Source of the DNA: Nocardia neocaledoniensis
Lineage (GTDB): Bacteria; Actinomycetota; Actinomycetes; Mycobacteriales; Mycobacteriaceae
Direction: 5' to 3'
Assembly (NCBI RefSeq): GCF_029868625.1
Contig: NZ_JARWOJ010000188.1
Coordinates: 1 to 51,796, forward strand
Length of the DNA: 51,796 bases
Position 1 is the stretch's first letter, and each line of letters starts with the position of its first letter. Position numbers and translations under genes: made by a program. This document shows, piece by piece, positions 45,247-51,796 of the stretch. Under the pieces are notes generated by a model. That model saw nothing but the letters and a program-made list of their open reading frames with translations, did not search any database and was not told where the DNA came from.

Positions 45247-47091
45247 TCAACCGCTGACGACGGGTTCCGGTACGGCCGCGATCAGCGAGCGGGTGTATTC
45301 GTGCTGAGGATTCGCGAAGATCTGCTCGGCGGGGCCGGATTCGACGATCTTGCCGCGCAACATCACCGCGATGTCGTGGGCGAGGTTGCGGACCACCGAA
45401 AGGTCGTGGGAGACGAACAGGTAGGACAGGCCGCGTTCGGCCTGCAGGTCGCGCAGCAGGTTCAGCACGCCGGCCTGGATGGACACGTCGAGGGAGGAGA
45501 CGGGTTCGTCCAGGACGAGCAGTTCGGGGTCGAGGGCGAGGGCGCGGGCGATGCTGATGCGCTGCTTCTGGCCGCCGGAGAAATCGGCGGGGTAGCGCTC
45601 GGCGTGTTCGGGGCGCAGGCCGACCTGTCGCAGGAGTTCCGGCACGCGCCGGTTGACCTCCTCGTGCGAGCGGCCGTCGATGCGCAGCGGTTCGGCGAGC
45701 GCGTCGAAGATCGGCAGGCGCGGGTCGAGGGAGGCGCTGGGATCCTGGAAGACGATCTGCATCTTGCGGCGGATCTCGCGGGTGCGGGCCTTGGTGAGGG
45801 TGGCGACATCGGTGCCGAGCACCTCGATGGTGCCCGACTGCGGGCGCACCAGGTCCATGATCTGGCTCAGCGTGGTCGACTTGCCCGACCCCGATTCGCC
45901 GACCAGTGCCAGCGTGCGCCCGGCGCGGACGGTGAAACTGATGCCATCGACGGCGCGGACCTCACCAGTCTTACGGCGCAGCACCACCCCGGAGGTGAGC
46001 GGGAAGGTCTTCACCAGGTCGGTGACCCGCAGCACCACCTCCGAGTCGACGACGTCCGGTTTCGGCGGCTCCGTGATCTCCCTGCGGTAGGCCTCGAACA
46101 GCTGCGCGGTGCCGACCTCGGCGGTGCGGATGCAGGCCACCGCGTGCCGGGGCGCGACCTTCTCCAACGGCGGCTCCGCGGCGGTGCAGTCGTCGATCGA
46201 GATCGGGCAGCGGGGGGCGAACGAGCAGCCGCGTGGCAGCGCGTGCATGGCCGGTGGCGCGCCGACGATCGGGATGAGCGGGCTGCGCGCCGGACCGTCC
46301 ATACGGGGGATGGAACCGAGCAGGCCGACCGTGTACGGCATCCGCGGCGCGGTGAAGAGCTCGGCGACCGGGGCGGTTTCGACGACCTTGCCCGCGTACA
46401 TCACCGCGACCCGGTCGGCCACGGTGGCCGCGATCCCCATGTCGTGGGTGATCATGATGACCCCGGCGCCGGTGATGTCACGTGCCTTGCGCAACAGGTC
46501 GAGGATCTGGCGCTGCACCGTCACATCGAGGGCGGTGGTCGGCTCGTCGCAGATGATCAGCGCCGGATCGTTGGCGATGGCCATCGCGATCACCACCCGC
46601 TGGCGCATGCCGCCGGAGAACTCGTGCGGGAAGTTCCGCGCGCGCACCCGCGCATCGGGGATGCCGACGAGTTCCAGCAGGTCGATCGCGCGTTCGCCGG
46701 CCTCCTTGCGGCTCATCGAGCCGTGCGCGAGCAGGGCCTCGGCCACCTGGTCGCCCACCCGGTACACCGGGGTCAGTGCGGAGAGCGGGTCCTGGAACAC
46801 CATGCTGATCGAGGAGCCACGCAGCTTCGACATCTGCTTGTCGCCGAGGCCGAGCAGTTCGCGGCCACGCAGCCGGATCGAACCCTGCACGCGCGCCTGT
46901 TCGGGCAGCAGGCCGATCACGGCGAGTGAGGACACGGACTTGCCGGAACCGGATTCGCCGACGATGGCGAGCACTTCGCCGTCGGCGACGGTGTAGTTCA
47001 CCCCGCGCACCGCCTCGACGCGGCCCTCTTCGCCGGGGAAGGAGACGCGCAGGTCGGTGACCTCGAGCAGCGGCGCGGTCGACGTTGTCAT
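45247..47091 (-). CDS. oppD: Fused OppD/OppF-type ABC transporter ATPase
   Basis: 614 residues, two complete ABC ATPase domains in one chain. First: Walker A GESGSGKS (45-52), signature SGGMRQR, Walker B LIICDEP, then the oligopeptide-transporter C-terminal motif with [16 protein letters not shown] (a potential Fe-S or zinc site of the OppD family). Second: GESGSGKS near residue 395, SGGQKQR, LLVLDEP. The fused layout matches M. tuberculosis oppD (from memory). Powers import by OppBC. Start ATG overlaps the oppC stop (ATGA). Confidence 0.93.
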   Translation of the reverse strand: MTTSTAPLLEVTDLRVSFPGEEGRVEAVRGVNYTVADGEVLAIVGESGSGKSVSSLAVIGLLPEQARVQGSIRLRGRELLGLGDKQMSKLRGSSISMVFQDPLSALTPVYRVGDQVAEALLAHGSMSRKEAGERAIDLLELVGIPDARVRARNFPHEFSGGMRQRVVIAMAIANDPALIICDEPTTALDVTVQRQILDLLRKARDITGAGVIMITHDMGIAATVADRVAVMYAGKVVETAPVAELFTAPRMPYTVGLLGSIPRMDGPARSPLIPIVGAPPAMHALPRGCSFAPRCPISIDDCTAAEPPLEKVAPRHAVACIRTAEVGTAQLFEAYRREITEPPKPDVVDSEVVLRVTDLVKTFPLTSGVVLRRKTGEVRAVDGISFTVRAGRTLALVGESGSGKSTTLSQIMDLVRPQSGTIEVLGTDVATLTKARTREIRRKMQIVFQDPSASLDPRLPIFDALAEPLRIDGRSHEEVNRRVPELLRQVGLRPEHAERYPADFSGGQKQRISIARALALDPELLVLDEPVSSLDVSIQAGVLNLLRDLQAERGLSYLFVSHDLSVVRNLAHDIAVMLRGKIVESGPAEQIFANPQHEYTRSLIAAVPEPVVSG

Positions 47092-48056
47092 CGCTTCTCG
47101 GCTTTCTTCAGCTCCACCTTCGCCGCGTCCTTCTGCTCGGCGACCTCCTTGCGCGCCTTGCGAGCACCGCGCGCACCGGGATCGAAGGCGTCGCGGAGTC
47201 CGTCGCCGACCAGGTTGGCGCACAACACGATCGTGATCAGCAGGCCACCGGCGAACAGGAACAGCCACGGGTAGGTGAGTGCCGACTTGGTGCCCGCCGC
47301 GATCAGCGAACCCAGCGACACGTCGGGCGGCTGCACGCCGAAACCGAGGAAGCTCAAACCGGTTTCGGCGCTGATGGCGGCGCCGACGGCGAGGGTGGTG
47401 TCGATGATCAGGATGGAGGCGATGTTCGGGAGGATGTGGCTGATGATCACCTTGTGCGTCGGCGCGCCCATATACCGCGCGGCGCGGACGAATTCGCGAT
47501 CACGCAGGCTCAGGGTCAGGCCGCGGATGATGCGGGCGGCGATCATCCAGCCGAACACGCTGAGCAGCACGATCAGGATCACGATCGACCCCGAGCCCTT
47601 GGTGCGCGGTGCGAACAGCGCGATGATGATGAAGGCGGGCACGACCAGCAGCAGGTCGACGAGCCACATGATCGCCCGGTCGGTCCAGCCGCCGAGCAGC
47701 CCGGCCAGCGCCCCGGCGGTGGAGGCGATGACGCTGGCGAAGATCGCCACGCAGAAGCCGATGATCAGCGATTTCTGCAGGCCGCGCATGGTCTGCGCGA
47801 GCACGTCCTGACCGATCTGGGTGGTGCCGAACGGATGCTCGGCGCTCGGCGGCTTCAGCAGCGCCTTGTAGTCCATCTGCTGGTAGTCCCACGGCAGCAG
47901 CGGCGGCACCGCGAAGCTGGCGATCAGCAGCAGGAGCAGGACTACCGCGCCGACCACGGCGGGCTTGTTGCGCAGGAAGCGCCGCCAGACCAGCTTGCCG
48001 CGCCCGGCCGCGGCGGTCTCCGGCGCGCCGACGGCGATCAGTTCGGTTTCGGTCAT
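47088..48056 (-). CDS. oppC: OppC-type peptide ABC permease
   Basis: 322 residues, six helices. N-terminal FRRFLRNK-like start ([21 protein letters not shown]), [24 protein letters not shown], and the EAA loop [26 protein letters not shown] lysine-rich tail ([10 protein letters not shown]) is unusual but short. ATG overlaps the oppB stop by four bases. Confidence 0.93.
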   Translation of the reverse strand: MTETELIAVGAPETAAAGRGKLVWRRFLRNKPAVVGAVVLLLLLIASFAVPPLLPWDYQQMDYKALLKPPSAEHPFGTTQIGQDVLAQTMRGLQKSLIIGFCVAIFASVIASTAGALAGLLGGWTDRAIMWLVDLLLVVPAFIIIALFAPRTKGSGSIVILIVLLSVFGWMIAARIIRGLTLSLRDREFVRAARYMGAPTHKVIISHILPNIASILIIDTTLAVGAAISAETGLSFLGFGVQPPDVSLGSLIAAGTKSALTYPWLFLFAGGLLITIVLCANLVGDGLRDAFDPGARGARKARKEVAEQKDAAKVELKKAEKR

Positions 48057-49030
48057 GAGACACGCACCCTCGGGTCGAGAAATGCCAGGACGATGTCGGA
48101 GAGCAGACCCGAGACCAGCACCACCAGACCGGAGAACGTCGCCACCGTGACGACGATGTAGAGGTCCTGGGCGTTGATCGCGTCGACGAACCACTCGCCG
48201 ACGCCGTGCCAGCCGAAGATCTTCTCGACGAAGGTCGCGCCGGTGATCAGGCCACCGAGGCTGTAGGCGAACATGGTCGCCATCGGGATGAGCGCCGTGC
48301 GCAGGCCGTGTTTGTACAGGGCGCGACGGTGGCTGAGGCCCTTCGACCTGGCGGTGCGGATGAAATCGCTCTGCAGCACATCGAGCATGGCGTTGCGCTG
48401 GTAACGGCTGTAGCCCGCCGCGGCGCCGAGCACCAGCACCAGCGTCGGCAGCACGAGATGCTGTGCGCGGTCGACCATCTGATTCCAGAAACCGACGACC
48501 TGATTGGCCGAGGTCTCGCCGGTATAGAGGAAGATCTGCGTGCCGGTGGCGGTATTGACCTGCAGCGCACCGTATTTCAGCAACGTGGCCAGCAGGAACA
48601 CCGGTGTCGAGATGATCAGCAGGGACAGGATCGTCGTGAAATAGTCACTGAATCTGTACTGCCGGATGGCCCCCGCCGCGCCGATCAGCACCCCGAGCAC
48701 GGTACCGAGCACCGAACCGAGGATCAGCAGCCGCAGACTCACCGAGACCCGACGGCCCAATTCCTCACTCACCGGCTGCCCGGACAGCGTGGTCCCGAAA
48801 TCCCCTTGCACGACGCCGCCGAGCCAGGTGAGATAGCGCTGTGGGACCGGCTCGTCCAGGTGCAGTTCTTCGGCCTTCGCGTCGATCACCGACTGCGGCG
48901 GACGTGGATTGCGCTGCTCGAGGCTGTCGAGCGGACGGAACGTGAGCGAAGCCAGGCTGAACGTGAGGAACGAAGCCAGCAGCAGGAGCACGACGTAGTT
49001 GAGCGCGCGCCGCAACAAGAAGCCGGTCAT
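48053..49030 (-). CDS. oppB: OppB-type peptide ABC permease
   Basis: 325 residues, six helices. Start LLRRALNYVVLLLLASFLTFSLASLTF, then LTWLGGVVQGDFGTTLSGQPV, and the EAA loop DFIRTARSKGLSHRRALYKHGLRTALIP. First gene of the operon oppB-oppC-oppD-oppA-oppA. ATG with GAGGGGA upstream; a TATGAT box at 49063-49068 is its likely -10. Confidence 0.93.
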   Translation of the reverse strand: MTGFLLRRALNYVVLLLLASFLTFSLASLTFRPLDSLEQRNPRPPQSVIDAKAEELHLDEPVPQRYLTWLGGVVQGDFGTTLSGQPVSEELGRRVSVSLRLLILGSVLGTVLGVLIGAAGAIRQYRFSDYFTTILSLLIISTPVFLLATLLKYGALQVNTATGTQIFLYTGETSANQVVGFWNQMVDRAQHLVLPTLVLVLGAAAGYSRYQRNAMLDVLQSDFIRTARSKGLSHRRALYKHGLRTALIPMATMFAYSLGGLITGATFVEKIFGWHGVGEWFVDAINAQDLYIVVTVATFSGLVVLVSGLLSDIVLAFLDPRVRVS

Positions 49031-49062
49031 CAGTCCCCTCTGGATCGGGTATTCAGGCCCTG

Positions 49063-49068
49063 ATCATA
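49063..49068 (-). promoter_or_regulatory. -10 box (TATGAT) of the opp operon
   Basis: Minus-strand TATGAT, near the consensus, leaving a leader of about 25 bases before the oppB ATG with its GAGGGGA site. No clear -35. Confidence 0.45.
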
Positions 49069-49116
49069 AGGACAGTCCGGCGTCGGCGTGTGGCGACGTG
49101 CGGCAGGATGGAACGG

Positions 49117-49944
49117 ATGACGCCCGTGCACCCGAAACCGCAGCTGGTCGCCACCGATGTCGATGGCACCTTGATCGACGACGTGGACAAGGTATCGGCC
49201 CGTACCAAGGCCGCCGTCGCCGCGCTCGTCGCCGACGGCGCCACCTTCGTGCTCGCCACCGGCAGGCCGCCGCGCTGGATCGAGCCGGTCGTCAGCGAAC
49301 TCGGGTTCGCGCCGCTCGCGGTGTGTGGCAACGGCGCGGTCATCTATGACAGCGCCAACGATCGCGTGCTGTCCAGCCACACCCTCGACGTCGACACCCT
49401 CGCCTGGCTGGCCGAACTCGCCGAACGCGCGCTACCCGGCTGCGGGCTGGCGACCGAGCGCGTCGGCGCGAGCGCGCACGACGCGGCCACCCCGCAGTTC
49501 GTCAGCTCGCCCACCTACGAGCACGCCTGGCTCAATCCCGACGACACCGTCGTCTCGCATGCCGAGGTGATCGACGCGCCCGCGATCAAGATGCTGGTCC
49601 GGCTCAGTTCGGCCCGCAGCTCCGAGATGCGCGCCGCGCTGGCCCCGCTGATCGGCGATCGCGCCGAGATCACCTATTCCACCGAGAACGGGCTGATCGA
49701 GCTGGCCGTGCCGCGGGTGACCAAGGCGTCGGGGCTGGCCGAGGTGGCGCGCCGGGTGGGGGTCGAGGAGTCGGCGATCGTCGCGTTCGGCGACATGCCC
49801 AACGATGTGCCGATGCTGAGCATGGCCGGGCACGGGGTGGCGATGGGGAACGCGCACCCGGAGGCGCGGGCCGCGGCCGACGAGGTCACCGGGCGCAATG
49901 TCGACGACGGTGTGGCCATGGTGCTCGAGCGCTGGTGGGGCTGA
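49117..49944 (+). CDS. Cof-type HAD family phosphatase
   Basis: 275 residues. HAD motif I DVDGTLIDD (nucleophile Asp), a Cof-type C2 cap in the middle, and motif IV FGDMPNDVPMLSMAGHGVAMGNA. Cytosolic phosphatase of sugar phosphates or similar. ATG at 49117 with AGGA about eight bases upstream; an earlier ATG adds nine residues without a site. Corresponds by position to M. tuberculosis Rv3813c (from memory). Divergent from the opp operon. Confidence 0.9.
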   Translation: MTPVHPKPQLVATDVDGTLIDDVDKVSARTKAAVAALVADGATFVLATGRPPRWIEPVVSELGFAPLAVCGNGAVIYDSANDRVLSSHTLDVDTLAWLAELAERALPGCGLATERVGASAHDAATPQFVSSPTYEHAWLNPDDTVVSHAEVIDAPAIKMLVRLSSARSSEMRAALAPLIGDRAEITYSTENGLIELAVPRVTKASGLAEVARRVGVEESAIVAFGDMPNDVPMLSMAGHGVAMGNAHPEARAAADEVTGRNVDDGVAMVLERWWG

Positions 49945-49955
49945 GCGGAACGAAC

Positions 49956-49993
49956 AACGGCCGGTGCCCTCGTGCGGAGGGGCACCGGCCGTT
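49956..49993. terminator. Bidirectional terminator hairpin
   Basis: 14-bp perfect stem, AACGGCCGGTGCCC (49956-49969) with GGGCACCGGCCGTT (49980-49993), 10-base loop, followed by CTTCG. Lies between the ends of the HAD and amidase genes. Confidence 0.7.
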
Positions 49994-50010
49994 CTTCGCC
50001 TGACCGGGTG

Positions 50011-51693
50011 TCAGCCGGCCGGGGCGGGTTCCGCGGCGACCGGCGGTTGCGCCGGAGCCGGTTCGACGGGAGCGGCCTGCGGTTCGGCGGGCGCCTGCGG
50101 CGCGGCCGGAGCCGGCGCGGCGGGAGTCGCGGGCACCGTCGACTTGGGTGCCGTGGTGGCGGGCGCCTGCTCCGGCTTGCCGTTCATCCCCTCCATCTCG
50201 GCCTTGTACGTCTCGTTGTAGGTCTTCCAGAACGTGGTGACGATGCCGGTGAGCTCGTTGAGCACCAGCGAACCGTGCTGGAAGTCGGTGCGCAGACCGT
50301 CCGGCACGAGGTAGGCGCTGCCGGTCGGCAGGCCGAGCACGCCCGCGTCGCCGCCCAGGCTCAGGTAGCGATCCAGGATCGCGCCGACCACCTCGAAGAC
50401 CTGGCCGTTCTCTCCCGAGAACACATAGCCGTTGGCGAACTTCGCGTACTGGCGGCCCTCGGCGCCCGAGATCAGGTCCGATTGCGGTGCGCCGAGCGGG
50501 CCGTCGACACCGCCGCGGCTCACCCAGTGCCTGGCGATCTCGTTCTCACCGGAGAGGCCGAGCAGCTTGTCGACCAGCGCGCCCAGCTCCGCCATGTTGC
50601 CCTGTGGCGCGCGGGCCTGCTGGCTCGGCGGCCGAACCGGCGTCGCGGGGGAGGAGTAGGTGCCCGCGTTGCCCGCGGCGATGGCGCGGATGCGGTCCAT
50701 CAGCGAGTAGGCGGCGTCGCCGGGGCAGTCGGTGTTGCCGACATCGCGGTGCGCGAACACCACCGGCAGGTCGACGGCCTCGTCCTGGGCATAGGGCGTG
50801 AACTCGGTGCCCTCGGAGTACATCGTGGTGTGGCCCTTGGGATCGAGCCCGGCCACCTTCGACCGCCAGCCGATGAACTTGCCGATCGCCTCGATCGACT
50901 CCTCGCTCGGCGTCTCCGTCTCGTAGTTGCCCATCAGCGCGACCCCGGCGGTGTTCTCGTTGAAGCCACCGGCGTGAGCGCCCTGCACGGCGCGGTCGAG
51001 ACCGCCGTAGCGGCCCTCGAAGATCTGGCCGTACTGGTCGACCAGGGCGTTGTAGCCCATGTCGCACCAGCCGAGGGTTTCGGCGTGATAGGCGTAGATC
51101 GCGCGGACGATGCCCGCCGACTCGGCGCGGCTGTAGTCGTTGCGACCGGCCGTGTGGTGCACGGTGATGCCACCGAGCCCGTCGTCGTAGGTGGGCTCCT
51201 CGCAGCGGATCGACTCGTCGGCACCCCACTGCGCGCGGGTGATCACCTTCGGGCCGCCGCCGGGCAGCGCCGCGGCGACATCGTTGAGCGCGGCGTCGAT
51301 GGCGACCCGGCCCGGGTTGATCAGGACGGCCTTGAGCGCCGCCTCGGTGATGTGCGCGGGGTCGCCGTGATCGGGGGCCGCCGTCGGCTTGCGGGTCACC
51401 AGCATCTGCACGGCGGTGGTCTCGCCGACGTAGATCGGTTCGGTGCCGGTGGGCGCGTCGGCCGGGGCGTGATCGGTGGCCCTGGTGTCGACCGGATCGG
51501 CGTTGTACCAGGGACCCCAGTTGCCGTCCGCCTGCTTGGCGCGCAGCTTGGTGGTGGTGTTCACCATGTCGCGCGCGGTGAGCGCGACCATGCTGAACGG
51601 CGTTTCCTGGGAGAGCTCCTTGACCTGGGCGCCGGCCGGCGCGAAGAGGGCGGGGGCGCCCGCCGCGGGGGGGAGGAGGCATGGGCCGTAGGG
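50011..51693 (-). CDS. PGRP-type N-acetylmuramoyl-L-alanine amidase with LGFP repeats, 5' truncated
   Basis: Open frame of about 560 codons cut at its N-terminus by the window end. The signal peptide is not seen; the frame meets a TAA at 51694-51696 in unreliable sequence. PGRP/amidase_2 domain (middle third) with zinc ligands in ITVHHTAG, VFAHRDVG and TDCPGD. Then LGFP-like repeats (HWVSRGGVDGPLGAP, YAKFANGYVFS, GVLGLPTG), known to anchor proteins to the arabinogalactan-peptidoglycan wall, and a Pro/Ala-rich tail. Cleaves the stem peptide from muramic acid in the envelope. From memory the counterpart of Rv3811. First internal ATG at 51591 is not the real start, since coding similarity continues upstream (APAGAQVKELSQETPFS). 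Confidence 0.85.
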   Translation of the reverse strand, partial: PYGPCLLPPAAGAPALFAPAGAQVKELSQETPFSMVALTARDMVNTTTKLRAKQADGNWGPWYNADPVDTRATDHAPADAPTGTEPIYVGETTAVQMLVTRKPTAAPDHGDPAHITEAALKAVLINPGRVAIDAALNDVAAALPGGGPKVITRAQWGADESIRCEEPTYDDGLGGITVHHTAGRNDYSRAESAGIVRAIYAYHAETLGWCDMGYNALVDQYGQIFEGRYGGLDRAVQGAHAGGFNENTAGVALMGNYETETPSEESIEAIGKFIGWRSKVAGLDPKGHTTMYSEGTEFTPYAQDEAVDLPVVFAHRDVGNTDCPGDAAYSLMDRIRAIAAGNAGTYSSPATPVRPPSQQARAPQGNMAELGALVDKLLGLSGENEIARHWVSRGGVDGPLGAPQSDLISGAEGRQYAKFANGYVFSGENGQVFEVVGAILDRYLSLGGDAGVLGLPTGSAYLVPDGLRTDFQHGSLVLNELTGIVTTFWKTYNETYKAEMEGMNGKPEQAPATTAPKSTVPATPAAPAPAAPQAPAEPQAAPVEPAPAQPPVAAEPAPAG

Positions 51694-51796
51694 TTAAACC
51701 CCCGGGGGGGGGGGGGGACCCCCCAGGGCCCATTGCCGGGGGCCTGAAATAATACCCCCAACCCCCGGCCGGGCCGCAGTTGGCGTAGGCCCCCAA
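51691..51796. other. Homopolymer-rich unreliable sequence at window end
   Basis: Contains a run of 14 or more G and several C runs, introduces a stop into an otherwise conserved frame and has no coding look. Probably assembly error at a contig end. Confidence 0.65.

Noticed and set aside
43569..46929. Long plus-strand frames opposite the opp genes
   Set aside because: No domains, and all overlap well-supported genes on the other strand.

Overview
This is GC-rich (roughly 70%) actinobacterial DNA. A PE/PPE pair followed by the start of an EspG-like gene, leaderless-looking promoters, an LGFP-repeat amidase and many acyl/lipid-type genes point to the Mycobacteriales, most likely Nocardia or a close relative. 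From memory of gene order, the left part (zincin / septum-formation protein / serS) matches M. tuberculosis Rv3836-Rv3834c. Two blocks further right (Rieske-MBL protein near a PlsC-type acyltransferase; Cof-type HAD phosphatase beside a PGRP amidase) match Rv3818-Rv3816c and Rv3813c-Rv3811. The rest looks like lineage-specific insertion into a conserved backbone. The genus is an inference.

Layout. 1-1.9 kb: partial espG, PPE, PE (type VII secretion substrates and chaperone). 1.9-8.4 kb: zincin metalloprotease, septum-formation protein, unusual aldehyde dehydrogenase, serS, and a membrane GGDEF-EAL protein with a degenerate GGDVF and an intact EAL site. 8.4-11.6 kb: MFS transporter with a long disordered loop, HD-domain protein, YdcZ-type DMT transporter. 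11.7-18.6 kb: a signalling cluster of two intact membrane Ser/Thr kinases, a lipoprotein between them, and a third paralogue that has lost every catalytic residue. All three kinase-like proteins carry two tandem four-cysteine modules outside the membrane. This cluster is the best candidate for an undescribed system.

18.7-25.5 kb: Gfo/Idh/MocA oxidoreductase, MBL-Rieske fusion, lipoprotein, acyltransferase, divergent AraC regulator and NmrA-like reductase, small secreted protein. 25.7-32.2 kb: tRNA-Gly(GCC), lipase maturation factor-like protein, GGCT-like protein, DUF6636-like lipoprotein, class C serine hydrolase with its MerR regulator, and divergent Lrp regulator and EamA exporter. 32.3-37.3 kb: copper island (CopA ATPase, secreted His-rich protein, CopZ chaperone) next to a DHA2-type MFS pump. 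Both transcription units start with the same CsoR-type TACCC-N5-GGGTA operator, but no csoR is present.

37.4-41.7 kb: AhpD-like protein and divergent TetR gene with three dyads between them; FadR-like regulator co-oriented with a fatty acid hydroxylase, with a near-consensus FadR box upstream; a vapBC pair; a small membrane protein. 41.7-49.0 kb: opp-type peptide ABC operon (oppB-oppC-fused oppD-oppA-oppA) with two tandem, diverged solute-binding lipoproteins. 49.1 kb to the end: HAD phosphatase and a truncated PGRP amidase. Both ends of the window dissolve into G/C homopolymer sequence that is probably unreliable assembly. No intergenic stretch exceeds 300 bases, and no CRISPR array, rRNA, insertion sequence or prophage was recognised.
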